A stretch of DNA of 64,000 nt from Blastococcus sp. HT6-30 (GTDB taxonomy: Bacteria; Actinomycetota; Actinomycetes; Mycobacteriales; Geodermatophilaceae), in NCBI RefSeq assembly GCF_039729015.1, contig NZ_CP155792.1, forward strand, positions 1,384,001 to 1,448,000, read 5' to 3'. How positions within the stretch are numbered: the stretch's first letter is position 1; each line of letters begins with the position of its first letter. The notes under the pieces were generated by a model, which was not told the DNA's origin, did not search any database, and was given only the letters and a program-made list of their open reading frames with translations. Positions 52,678 to 60,928 of this stretch are shown piece by piece. The position numbers were made by a program, and so were the translations under genes.

Positions 52678-54360
52678 TCAGTCGCGCGGGTCCTGCGGGC
52701 GACCACCATCGGACGGGCGACCGCCCTCGGACGGACGACCCGAGGACGTGAGCTGCCGGTCGGAGTCGGCGGCGGAGAGGCCGCGCCCCTCGCCCCGCTG
52801 CTCCAGCTCCACTGCCGACGGCTCCTCGACGGGTGAGAAGAACCCGCGGATGGCGCGGCGGGAGCCGCCTACCTGGTTCATCCGCTTCGGCACCGGAGCG
52901 CCGCCGTAGGCCAGCTGGCCGTGACCGTGCTCGTCGACCGGGCCGAGGGGCTGGTGCACCTCGATGAACTCACCGTTGGGCAGCCGGCGGATGACACCGG
53001 TCTCGATGCCGTGCTCGAGCACCTCGCGGTCGTGCTGCTGCAGACCGAGGCAGATGCGGTACGTGACCACGTACGCGATCGCCGGCAACACGATCACCCC
53101 GATGCGTCCGACCCAGATCATGGCGTTCAGGCTGAGGTCGAACTTGTCGGCGAGGACGTCGTTCGAGCCCGAGATGGCCAGCACCAGGTAGAAGGTCAGC
53201 GCCATCGCCCCGAGCGAGGTCCGCACGGGGACGTCCCGGGGACGCTGCAGCAGGTGGTGCGACGCCGTGTCACCCGTGAGCTTGCGCTCGATCATCGGGT
53301 ACAGCGCGAGCACCGTGAACATCGCCCCGGCCACCACGACCGTCGGCCAGAACAGCGCCGGGATCGTGTAGTCGCCGGGGAGGTTGACGTCCCAGGCGGG
53401 GAAGATACGCGTCGAGCCGTCGAGGAAGAGGATGTACCAGTCGGGCTGGGAGAATGTCGACACCTGGGCCGGGTTGTACGGGCCCCAGAGCCAGACCGGG
53501 TTGATCTGGGCCAGTCCGGCCAGCGCGGCGCAGACACCGAACACGATGAAGAGCAGGCCGGTCGCCTTCGCGGCGAACGTGGGGAACAGCCGGTTGCCCA
53601 CCACGTTGTGCTCGGTCCGCCCGGGGCCGGCGAACTGCGTGTGCTTCTGCTTGACCAGGACGAGCAGGTGAACGGCGATCAGCGCGAGCAGGATCGCCGG
53701 GAAGATCAGCACGTGGGCGATGTAGAAGCGCCCGATGATCTCCGTGCCCACGAAGTCGCCGTTGAAGATCGCGAAGTGCAGCCACGTCCCGATGACCGGG
53801 ATGGACAGCAGGATCGCGCTGATGATGCGGAGCCCGGTCCCCGACAGCAGGTCATCGGGGAGGGTGTAGCCGGTGACGCCCATGAGCAGCGCGAGCACGA
53901 GCATGACCACACCGATGAGCCAGTTGTTCTCCCGCGGCCGGCGGAAAGCGCCGGTGAAGAAGATGCGCAGCAGGTGGACCACGATGGACGCGACGAACAG
54001 CAGCGCCGCCCAGTGGTGCAGCTGCCGCATGAACAGGCCACCGCGGACGTCGAAGGAGAGGTCCAGCGTGGACGCGTAGGCCGCCGACATCTCCGTTCCG
54101 CGCAGCGGGTCGTAGGACCCCTCGTACACGACCTCGGTCAAGGTCGCGTCGAAGAAGAAGGTCAGGTACGTGCCCGACAGCAGCAGGATCACGAAGCAGT
54201 AGAGCGCGATCTCGCCGAGCAGGAAGGACCAGTGGTCGGGGAAGACCTTGTTGAGGGTGCGCCGGACGGGACCGGCGACGATCATCCGGTCGTCGAACTC
54301 GGTAGCGGCCTTGCCGAGCCGGGAGGTGGGTGCTCCCGGGAGAGTGGCGGTAGCAGCCAT
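52678..54360 (-). CDS. qcrB: cytochrome bc1 complex cytochrome b subunit
   Basis: Quinol-oxidising subunit of the bcc complex that pairs with the aa3 oxidase. The 560 residues include haem-binding His pairs in [22 protein letters not shown] and [20 protein letters not shown], and the Qo-site [12 protein letters not shown] (PDWY, as usual in actinobacteria). A long cytosolic tail, typical for the phylum, ends with [15 protein letters not shown] repeats. Its ATG overlaps the qcrA stop by one base (TGATG). Order ctaE-qcrC-qcrA-qcrB is the standard actinobacterial supercomplex operon. Confidence 0.97.
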   Translation of the reverse strand: MAATATLPGAPTSRLGKAATEFDDRMIVAGPVRRTLNKVFPDHWSFLLGEIALYCFVILLLSGTYLTFFFDATLTEVVYEGSYDPLRGTEMSAAYASTLDLSFDVRGGLFMRQLHHWAALLFVASIVVHLLRIFFTGAFRRPRENNWLIGVVMLVLALLMGVTGYTLPDDLLSGTGLRIISAILLSIPVIGTWLHFAIFNGDFVGTEIIGRFYIAHVLIFPAILLALIAVHLLVLVKQKHTQFAGPGRTEHNVVGNRLFPTFAAKATGLLFIVFGVCAALAGLAQINPVWLWGPYNPAQVSTFSQPDWYILFLDGSTRIFPAWDVNLPGDYTIPALFWPTVVVAGAMFTVLALYPMIERKLTGDTASHHLLQRPRDVPVRTSLGAMALTFYLVLAISGSNDVLADKFDLSLNAMIWVGRIGVIVLPAIAYVVTYRICLGLQQHDREVLEHGIETGVIRRLPNGEFIEVHQPLGPVDEHGHGQLAYGGAPVPKRMNQVGGSRRAIRGFFSPVEEPSAVELEQRGEGRGLSAADSDRQLTSSGRPSEGGRPSDGGRPQDPRD

Positions 54361-55472
54361 CAGATGCGCTCCCGGTTCCAGTATGTGGGGCCGACGGCTT
54401 CAATGTAGTCACTGCGTGCGACGAAGAAGCCCTCGTCATCGACAGTGATCGGGAGCTGCGGCAGCGATCGGGTGGCCGGGCCGAAGACCGGCTTGGCGCC
54501 CTGCGTGACGTCGAACTGCGACTGGTGGCAGGGACACAGCAGGCGGCTGGTCTCCTGCTCGTAGAGCGCCACCGGGCAGCCGGCGTGCGTGCAGATCAGC
54601 GAGTAGGCGACGTAGTCGCCGTAAGCGAAGTCGGCCTGGCCCTCGCGCGGCCGGTCCATCTCGACCTGCTCGGGGCGCAGGCGGATGAGCATCGTCCCGG
54701 CGTCGGACTGCAGGTTGCCACCGGGCACGGCCGGGAAGACCTTCTCCAGCGAGCCGGGCTCCTGGTCGCCGGGGCGGATCGGGCTGCCGTCGTCCCGCAC
54801 CAGGCGGACGCCCTCGGCCCACGAGGTGCGGCCGAGCGGGTTGCCCGTGTTGGGGTTCTTGATGAGACCGCCCAGGGGAGCCAGGAGCATGATGCCGACG
54901 CCGGCGCCCATGAAGCCCAGCGACCGGGTGATCAGCTTGCGCCGGGGGAGGCCGCTGTTGTGGTAGCCGCCCACCAGGGTCGCGCCGGTGGTGACGCGGT
55001 CGAAGTGCGAGCCGTCGTGCTTGTCCTGGACCGCCGTCTCGTGCGGCAGCAGTTTCTTGGTGTAGAGCACCAGACCGACGCCGACCATCGTCAGCGACAG
55101 ACCCATGAACAGCCCCAGCAGCGGGGTGAACAGGGCGCTCCAGGTGGTGCCTGCCTGGGCCCAGTTCCAGTCGGGGAGGAACCAGCCGGAGCCGGCGTAG
55201 ACGACCAGGAACAGGAAGGCGAAGACGCCGGCCAGCGTGAAGGCCAGGCCGACCTGGCGCACCGCCCGCCGCTCCAGCCGTGATCCCGGCTCCGGGGCCG
55301 GGTCGACGTGGAGGATCTCCACCCCGTCGTACCGGGCGCCGAGGCGGTCCAGGTCCTCGCGGCTCATGCTGGCGAGCTGCTCGGGGGTGTAGTCCTCGTC
55401 CGGGCCGCTGTGCAGCGGGCCGGGGGTGTCCGCGCCGCCGGACGAGCCGGGGCGGGTGTCGTGCGTGGTCAC
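54360..55472 (-). CDS. qcrA: Rieske iron-sulfur subunit of cytochrome bc1 complex
   Basis: 370 residues with three N-terminal membrane helices (about 82-105, 125-150, 185-205), the actinobacterial form, and a Rieske domain. The cluster ligands are CTHAGC and CPCHQSQF. An acidic cytosolic start ([30 protein letters not shown]) precedes the helices. GAGGAGGTAGC stands right before GTG 55472, excluding the extension to 55655. It takes electrons from quinol via QcrB and passes them to QcrC. Confidence 0.96.
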   Translation of the reverse strand: MTTHDTRPGSSGGADTPGPLHSGPDEDYTPEQLASMSREDLDRLGARYDGVEILHVDPAPEPGSRLERRAVRQVGLAFTLAGVFAFLFLVVYAGSGWFLPDWNWAQAGTTWSALFTPLLGLFMGLSLTMVGVGLVLYTKKLLPHETAVQDKHDGSHFDRVTTGATLVGGYHNSGLPRRKLITRSLGFMGAGVGIMLLAPLGGLIKNPNTGNPLGRTSWAEGVRLVRDDGSPIRPGDQEPGSLEKVFPAVPGGNLQSDAGTMLIRLRPEQVEMDRPREGQADFAYGDYVAYSLICTHAGCPVALYEQETSRLLCPCHQSQFDVTQGAKPVFGPATRSLPQLPITVDDEGFFVARSDYIEAVGPTYWNRERI

Positions 55473-55545
55473 GCTACCTCCTCGCTGACGGACGTCGTCA
55501 GCGTTCCCAAAGGTGCTCTGGCGGACGGCGAGCTCGCGCGCTCGT

Positions 55546-56388
55546 TCACGCCTTGCTGCCCATCCAGAAGATGCCGAACATGAGTGCGCTGACGCCGACC
55601 ACCCACAGGACCAGGCCTTCCGCGACCGGCCCCAGGCGGCCGATGCCGGCGCCACCGGGATCGGCCATGTCCGTGACGGTCTGGACGTAGGCGATGATCG
55701 AGCGCTTCTCGTCGGGGGTCAGCTGGTTGTCCCCGAAGACCGGCATGTTCGCCGGGCCGGTCAGCATGGCCGTGTAGATCTCGAGGTCGGTGGCGCCGTC
55801 GAGGCTGGGGGCCGCCTTGCCGGAGGACAGGGCGCCGCCCTCGCCGACGAAGTTGTGGCAGGACGCGCAGTTGAGCCGGAAGAGCTCGCCACCCTCGGCC
55901 AGCTCGCCGTCGCGCAGGTTGCCCGACGGCAGGGTGGGCCCACCGCCGTTCGCCTGCACGTAGGCCATGAGCTGGTCGATCTCCTCGTCGGAGAAGACCG
56001 CCGGCTTGTCGGGTGCGTCGGCCTCCTGGCGCACCAGCGGCATGCGGCCGGTGTGCACCTGGAAGTAGACCGACGCCTCGCCGACGCCGATGAGCGAGGG
56101 GCCCCGGTTCGGGACGCCCTCCAGGTTCTCGCCGTGGCAGGAGATGCAGCTGCGCTCGTAGAGCTCGCGCCCGGCCGCCTCGGCCGCGGACTCGCTGGTG
56201 GTCTCGTCGGCGGCCTGCGCCGGTGCGAACACCGAGTAAAGGGCGCCGGTCAGGACCAGCGAGGCCATCAGCCCGGCGACGTTGGCCAGGCGGCGGCGGT
56301 GCTTGGAGCGACGCCGTGCACGGGCCCGGTCCACGGGGGTGCCGGCGTCGTCGAGCGGGGTGTCGGAGTGCGGGTTCGTGGTGGACAC
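55546..56388 (-). CDS. qcrC: dihaem cytochrome c subunit of cytochrome bc1 complex
   Basis: 280 residues with an N-terminal membrane segment (LANVAGLMASLVLTGALYSVF), two c-type haem sites (RSCISCHGEN and NCASCHNFVG) and a C-terminal anchor (EGLVLWVVGVSALMFGIFWMG). The fused double-haem domain replaces the soluble cytochrome c of other bacteria, passing electrons straight to the aa3 oxidase. GTG 56388 opens the frame seven bases after the ctaE stop, so it is in the same operon. Confidence 0.96.
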   Translation of the reverse strand: MSTTNPHSDTPLDDAGTPVDRARARRRSKHRRRLANVAGLMASLVLTGALYSVFAPAQAADETTSESAAEAAGRELYERSCISCHGENLEGVPNRGPSLIGVGEASVYFQVHTGRMPLVRQEADAPDKPAVFSDEEIDQLMAYVQANGGGPTLPSGNLRDGELAEGGELFRLNCASCHNFVGEGGALSSGKAAPSLDGATDLEIYTAMLTGPANMPVFGDNQLTPDEKRSIIAYVQTVTDMADPGGAGIGRLGPVAEGLVLWVVGVSALMFGIFWMGSKA

Positions 56389-56395
56389 CGGTTCC

Positions 56396-57016
56396 CTAGC
56401 GGATCAGGTAGATCGTGGCGAAGAGCCCGACCCACACGACGTCGACGAAGTGCCAGTAGTAGGAGACCACGATGGCCGAGGTCGCCTGTGCCGGCGTGAA
56501 GCGGCCCATGGTGGACCGGATGAGCACGTAGACGAAGGCGATGAGCCCGCCGATGACGTGCAGTGCGTGGAAGCCCGTCGTGAGGTAGAAGACCGAGCCG
56601 TACGTCGACGACGAGATCGTCGTGCCGTGCTCGACCACCAGGACCCGGTACTCGTTCGCCTGCGCCAGCACGAAGACCAGGCCCATCACGAAGGTGATGG
56701 TGAACCAGCGACGGAGCCCGTAGACGTTCCCGTTCTCCGCCGCGAAGACGCCGAACTGACAGGTCACCGACGAGAGCACCAGGATCACGGTGAAGAACGT
56801 GGCGTAGGGCAGGTTGAGCTCGGTCGGCTCGGGCGGCCAGCCCAGCTCGGCGCCAGCCCGGGCTCGCGCGGTGAAGTACATGGCGAACAGGCCGGCGAAG
56901 AACATCAGCTCGCTGGCGAGCCAGATGATCGTGCCGACGCTGACCATGTTCGGTCGGGTCAGCGAGTGCACCCGAGAGGTGTCGAAGGTGCTGCTCGCCA
57001 CGGGGGCCGTTGTCAC
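56396..57016 (-). CDS. ctaE: cytochrome c oxidase subunit III
   Basis: 206 residues with five membrane helices. [35 protein letters not shown] and [21 protein letters not shown] (conserved His and Asp of the last helices) are subunit III hallmarks. GTG 57016 is preferred to the ATG-ATG at 57025-57028 because it matches the family N-terminus ([19 protein letters not shown]) and a CATGAT -10-like box lies seven bases upstream; the difference is only a few residues. First gene of the ctaE-qcrCAB operon. Confidence 0.94.
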   Translation of the reverse strand: MTTAPVASSTFDTSRVHSLTRPNMVSVGTIIWLASELMFFAGLFAMYFTARARAGAELGWPPEPTELNLPYATFFTVILVLSSVTCQFGVFAAENGNVYGLRRWFTITFVMGLVFVLAQANEYRVLVVEHGTTISSSTYGSVFYLTTGFHALHVIGGLIAFVYVLIRSTMGRFTPAQATSAIVVSYYWHFVDVVWVGLFATIYLIR

Positions 57017-57023
57017 GGGGCCC

Positions 57024-57029
57024 ATCATG
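57024..57029 (-). promoter_or_regulatory. possible -10 box CATGAT of ctaE
   Basis: Seven bases before GTG 57016. It overlaps the two alternative ATG codons, so only one reading can be right; the box is less perfect than others here. Confidence 0.35.
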
Positions 57030-57135
57030 GCATCGGCAGCCCCCCGTCACGACCGCGGGTGCGGTGGGTGTGGCGCCGACGTGACCAGTCCGATACCGAC
57101 GCCCGCCGCTGGCCTGCGCTGACGCCGCCGGGCAC

Positions 57136-57141
57136 TAGTCT
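57136..57141 (+). promoter_or_regulatory. -10 box TAGTCT of the pseudo-receiver/trpD operon
   Basis: Seven bases before GTG 57149 (leaderless). Confidence 0.6.
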
Positions 57142-57148
57142 CGGCCGC

Positions 57149-57577
57149 GTGAGTGCCGCCGAGAAGCCCGCCGCACCGGCCACCGTGCTCGTCTACAGCC
57201 ACCGCGGGGAGGTGCGCGAGGCGGTCAGGACGGCGGTGGGCCGCCGCCCGGCCGCCGATGTGGGTCCGCTCACGTGGCTGGAGTGCTCGACCGGCGACGA
57301 GGTCGTGGCCGCCGTCGATGCGGGCGGGATCGATCTGTGCGTCCTCGACGCCGAGGCGCAGCCCACCGGCGGCATGGCGCTGGCCCGGCAGCTGGAGGTC
57401 GAGGTCGCCGACCGGCCCGCCGTGTGCCTGCTCGTCGCCCGGCAGCCGGACCGCTGGCTGGCCCACTGGTCGCGCGCCGAGGGCATCCTCGCCCAGCCGG
57501 TCGACCCGCTGGTCGCCCCTGGCGTGGTCGCCGACCTGCTCCGTGCCCACGCCCAGCGTCCCGCGGCGAGCCGGTGA
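57149..57577 (+). CDS. atypical response-regulator receiver-like protein
   Basis: 142 residues with a receiver-like beta-alpha pattern: [60 protein letters not shown] and [22 protein letters not shown]. The central Asp ([11 protein letters not shown]) is where the phosphoacceptor would be, but the acidic pair after the first strand is missing (YSHRG) and the conserved Lys is Gln (LAQPVDP). It is therefore likely a pseudo-receiver that works without normal phosphorylation. Its stop overlaps trpD as GTGA, a tight coupling. No output domain is present. Confidence 0.7.
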   Translation: MSAAEKPAAPATVLVYSHRGEVREAVRTAVGRRPAADVGPLTWLECSTGDEVVAAVDAGGIDLCVLDAEAQPTGGMALARQLEVEVADRPAVCLLVARQPDRWLAHWSRAEGILAQPVDPLVAPGVVADLLRAHAQRPAASR

Positions 57578-58647
57578 GCCGGTCGGTGCCGGTGTCGTCC
57601 GCCGTGCCGACCTGGCCCGGGCTGCTCAACCGTCTGCTCGCCGGCCACGACCTCTCCGCGGAGGACACCAGCTGGGCGATGCGCGAGGTGATGACCGGCG
57701 AGGCGACGTCGGCGCAGGTGGCGGGGTTCACGGTCGCCCTGCGGGCGAAGGGGGAGTCGCCCCAGGAGGTCGCCGGCCTCGCCGCCGAGATGCTCGCCCA
57801 GGCCACGCCGGTGGAGCTGCCGCTGGACTGCGTGGACATCGTCGGCACCGGGGGCGACGGCGCGCACACCGTCAACATCTCCACGATGGCCGCGGTGGTC
57901 ACGGCGGCGGCAGGTGCGCCGGTGGCCAAGCACGGCAACCGTGCGGCGTCGTCCTCGTCGGGTGCCGCCGACGTGCTCGAGGCGCTCGGCCTCGTCATCG
58001 ACCTCCCGGCTCAGGCGGTGGCCCGGTGCGTCCGCGAGGCCGGCATCGGGTTCTTCTTCGCGCCGGTCTTCCACCCCGGCATGCGGCACGCCGCCGCGCC
58101 CCGGCGGGAGATGGGCATCGGCACGGTCTTCAACTTCCTCGGGCCGCTCACCAACCCCGCGCGCCCGGTCGCGGCGGCCATCGGCTGCGCGAACCAGCGC
58201 ATGGCCCCCGTGCTCGCCGAGGTGCTGGCAGCCCGCGGGAGCCGGGCGCTGGTCTTCCGCGGCGACGACGGGCTCGACGAGCTCACCACCGCCACGACGT
58301 CGGCGGTCTGGGTCGTCCGTGACGGCACGGTGGTGGCCGACCGGGTCGATCCGTCGATGCTGGGCATCGCGGCGCCGGGACCGGACGCCCTGCGGGGCGG
58401 GGACGCCCGCGCGAACGCCGATGTCTTCCGCCGCGTGGTGGACGGCGAGCGGGGCCCGGTCCGCGACGCCGTGCTGCTCAACGCCGCCGCCGCCCTGGTC
58501 GCCTTCGACGAGCAGCCGTCCCGGCTGCACGACGGGCTGGCAGCGGGGCTGGAGCAGGCCGCGGCCGCCGTCGACGACGGCCGGGCGGCGGCGCTGCTGG
58601 ACCGCTGGGTGGCCGTCAGCCGCGCGGTCGCCCCGCCCCGCGGCTGA
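57574..58647 (+). CDS. trpD: anthranilate phosphoribosyltransferase
   Basis: Second step of tryptophan synthesis: joins anthranilate to PRPP. The 357 residues contain the PRPP loop [77 protein letters not shown] and DGLDELTT. The GTG start overlaps the pseudo-receiver stop. It stands apart from other trp genes and next to ctaE, exactly as in M. tuberculosis (Rv2192c). Confidence 0.96.
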   Translation: MSRSVPVSSAVPTWPGLLNRLLAGHDLSAEDTSWAMREVMTGEATSAQVAGFTVALRAKGESPQEVAGLAAEMLAQATPVELPLDCVDIVGTGGDGAHTVNISTMAAVVTAAAGAPVAKHGNRAASSSSGAADVLEALGLVIDLPAQAVARCVREAGIGFFFAPVFHPGMRHAAAPRREMGIGTVFNFLGPLTNPARPVAAAIGCANQRMAPVLAEVLAARGSRALVFRGDDGLDELTTATTSAVWVVRDGTVVADRVDPSMLGIAAPGPDALRGGDARANADVFRRVVDGERGPVRDAVLLNAAAALVAFDEQPSRLHDGLAAGLEQAAAAVDDGRAAALLDRWVAVSRAVAPPRG

Positions 58648-58697
58648 CCAGGGCCGTCCCGACCCGATCGCCCCCTGCTGCCGGTAGGAGGAGGTCT

Positions 58698-58985
58698 TCA
58701 GTCGACGGTGTCGAAGCCGATGGAGAACGCCGCCTCCAGGTCGTGCCGCGAGTAGGCGCGGAACGCGATGTGGGTGTCGGTGTCGACCACGCCCGGCACC
58801 TTGTTGATGCGGCCGGCGATGACCTCGGCCACCTGTCCGAACTCCCGGACGCGGACGATCGCGATCAGGTCGGCCTCGCCGGCGACGGAGTAGACCTCGC
58901 TGACCCCGTCGAGCTCGGCGACGGCCTGCGCGACCTCGGCGATCGAGTCGGTGGCGGCGTCGATCATCACGATGGCGGTGATCAC
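58698..58985 (-). CDS. stand-alone Lrp/AsnC ligand-binding (RAM) domain protein
   Basis: 95 residues forming one RAM domain: ITAIVMIDAATDSIAEVAQAVAELDGVSEVYSVAGEADLIAIVRVREFGQVAEVIAGRINKVPGV. There is no helix-turn-helix, so it cannot bind DNA itself; such proteins may bind amino acids or associate with full Lrp regulators. A TAGCAT -10 box lies seven bases before GTG 58985. Convergent with trpD; an amino-acid link to tryptophan synthesis is possible but unproven. Confidence 0.88.
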   Translation of the reverse strand: MITAIVMIDAATDSIAEVAQAVAELDGVSEVYSVAGEADLIAIVRVREFGQVAEVIAGRINKVPGVVDTDTHIAFRAYSRHDLEAAFSIGFDTVD

Positions 58986-60763
58986 GCCGGCGATGCTATC
59001 CGCTCGGGCCGCGCGCGGGTGCCGAGCGACCGGCCGTCGGCGAACGGGTCGCGGGCGTCACGACCGGTGTCCACCCGGGCCAGGAAGCCGCTGTAGGCCC
59101 CGGTGCCGGGCGCAGGACTGGCCAGCGTGCCGGTGAGCTGCACGAGCCGGGTGCCGGGCTTCTCCAGCCAGCGCAGGACGAGCTCGGTCTCGTCGACCGA
59201 CGTGGCCTCCTCCCCGTCGGCCCCGCTGACGGTCTCCGCCGTCGCCAGGAGGCCGGGGAGGACGCTGCGGACCGTGGTGCCCCGCGGGGCGTTGCCGGCC
59301 GCCGCGAGCCGCCCCAGCCGGATCACCGACAGCTCCCAGCCGGCGTCGCCGTCGGGACGGGCGAGCACCAGTTCGGGCACCGCGGCCAGGGACTGGAGGC
59401 GCTGCCTGCGGCGGATCGCGCGGATCAGCACGGCGACCCGGTCCCGCAGGACGGCGGCGTCCTCGTACCGCTCCTCGGCCGCCAACCGGTCCACCCGCTC
59501 CAGCAGCGGCGCGAGCAGGGGACGCGGGTCGGAGGCCACCGCGGCGGCGAAGACGGCGGCGACGTCGGCGTACTCGGGCACCGACTGGGCGCCGGTGCAG
59601 GGGGCGCCGCAGCGACCCATGTCGGCCAGCGCGCAGGCGTTGACCGGCGTCCGCGGGGACAGCCGGGCGGTGCACTGCCGCAGCGGCAGCGCGTCGTGCA
59701 CGGCCGCCACGGCGGCGTCGGCGGCCCGCCGGTCCGGGAACGGGCCGAGGAAGACCCCCGCGTCCGGGCGGACCCGGCGCACGACCGACAGCCGGGGGAA
59801 CGGCTCCTCGGTGAGGCGCACCCACAGCGCCCGCTCGGGGAACCGCGAGCGGCGGTTGTACCGCGGCTTGTGCCGGGCGATCAGCCGGAGCTCGCGGACC
59901 GCCGCCTCGAGCCCGTGCGCGCAGGGGATCGAGTCCACCCGCTGCGCCAGGGAGACCATCTCGGTGATCCGGCTGCGCTGCTCGCCGGAGGTGAAGTAGC
60001 TGCGGACCCGGCTGCGCAGGTCGGTGGAGGTGCCGACGTAGAGCGGCTCCTCCCGGGGGCCGCGGAAGAGGTAGACGCCCGGACCGTGCGGTACGCCGTC
60101 GGCCAGGTGCCGCTTGCGCCGACGCTCCGGGTCGACCGTGCGCGTCAGGCCGGTGAGTTCCTCGAGGGTGGTGACGCCCAGTGGCCCGAGCCGCTCGAAC
60201 AGGCCGTGGAGCACGTCCACCGTCGCGCGGGCGTCGTCGAGCGCGCGGTGGGTGGGCGAGGTCGTGGCCGAGAAGTACGGGGCGAGGGTGGCCAGCTTGC
60301 AGTTGGGCACCTCGTCGCGGCTGAGCAGCCGCCGGGCCAGGACAGCGGTGTCGACCGACGCCGCGGCGGGCCAGGCCAGCCCGTTCTCGGCGCACGCCGC
60401 CTTGAGGAACCCCAGGTCGAACGGGGCGTTGTGCGCGACGAGCACCGCGTCGCGGGTGAACTCCAGGAAGGCCGGGAGGACGGCCCCGATCCGCGGCGCC
60501 GCCGCGACCATCGTGGACGTGATCCCGGTGAGCACGCTGATGTAGGGCGGGATCTCGTGGCCGGGGTCGACCAGCGTCTGGAACTCGCCGAGCACCTGGC
60601 CGCCGCGGATCTTCACCGCGCCGATCTCGGTGATCGCGCTGTCCTTCGGTGACCCGCCGGTGGTCTCGAGGTCGACGACGACGAAGGTCACCTGCGCCAA
60701 CGGCGTCCCGACGTCGGCGATCGTGACCTGCTGGTAGCGCGGTGGAGCGGGAACCGGTGGCAC
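58982..60763 (-). CDS. DEDDh 3'-5' exonuclease fused to UvrC-like GIY-YIG domain
   Basis: 593 residues. The N-terminal exonuclease (about 20-200) has the DEDDh pattern: VVVDLETTGG, AHNAPFDLGFL and HRALDDARATVD. A UvrC-type GIY-YIG nuclease follows from about 215 (GPGVYLFRG, PLYVGTSTDLRSRVRSYF), then a UvrC-like region with CALADMGRCGAPCTG and a UVR-type helix pair (ERYEDAAVLRDRVAVLI). M. tuberculosis Rv2191 has the same fusion. It probably trims or incises damaged DNA; the full UvrC C-terminal nuclease is absent. GTG 60763 follows TAGCGT by seven bases, which excludes the much longer frame. Confidence 0.92.
   Translation of the reverse strand: MPPVPAPPRYQQVTIADVGTPLAQVTFVVVDLETTGGSPKDSAITEIGAVKIRGGQVLGEFQTLVDPGHEIPPYISVLTGITSTMVAAAPRIGAVLPAFLEFTRDAVLVAHNAPFDLGFLKAACAENGLAWPAAASVDTAVLARRLLSRDEVPNCKLATLAPYFSATTSPTHRALDDARATVDVLHGLFERLGPLGVTTLEELTGLTRTVDPERRRKRHLADGVPHGPGVYLFRGPREEPLYVGTSTDLRSRVRSYFTSGEQRSRITEMVSLAQRVDSIPCAHGLEAAVRELRLIARHKPRYNRRSRFPERALWVRLTEEPFPRLSVVRRVRPDAGVFLGPFPDRRAADAAVAAVHDALPLRQCTARLSPRTPVNACALADMGRCGAPCTGAQSVPEYADVAAVFAAAVASDPRPLLAPLLERVDRLAAEERYEDAAVLRDRVAVLIRAIRRRQRLQSLAAVPELVLARPDGDAGWELSVIRLGRLAAAGNAPRGTTVRSVLPGLLATAETVSGADGEEATSVDETELVLRWLEKPGTRLVQLTGTLASPAPGTGAYSGFLARVDTGRDARDPFADGRSLGTRARPERIASPA
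58993..58998 (-). promoter_or_regulatory. -10 box TAGCAT of the RAM-domain gene
   Basis: Seven bases before GTG 58985. It lies inside the end of the exonuclease gene, which overlaps by four bases, so the RAM gene can be transcribed alone or with it. Confidence 0.5.
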
Positions 60764-60770
60764 GGGGCGG

Positions 60771-60776
60771 ACGCTA
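60771..60776 (-). promoter_or_regulatory. -10 box TAGCGT of the exonuclease-UvrC gene
   Basis: Seven bases before GTG 60763 (leaderless). Confidence 0.6.
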
Positions 60777-60928
60777 GGGCGGGGTGCTGACAGTCCGGGG
60801 GACGCGCGCCGCCGGCCGCCCGTGCGGCCCCCCCGACCGGGGGTTCCCGGTCGGGGGGTGGGCGGGACACCATTCGTCCCGGTGGGACGTCTGGGGTGTC
60901 GCCGGCTCGAGTCGGGGGAGGGAACCGG

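Noticed and set aside
51769-52751. Several overlapping frames of 120-205 codons in the ctaF-qcrB gap
   Set aside because: Low-complexity Arg/Pro/Gly/Ala translations, no ribosome sites, overlap terminators.
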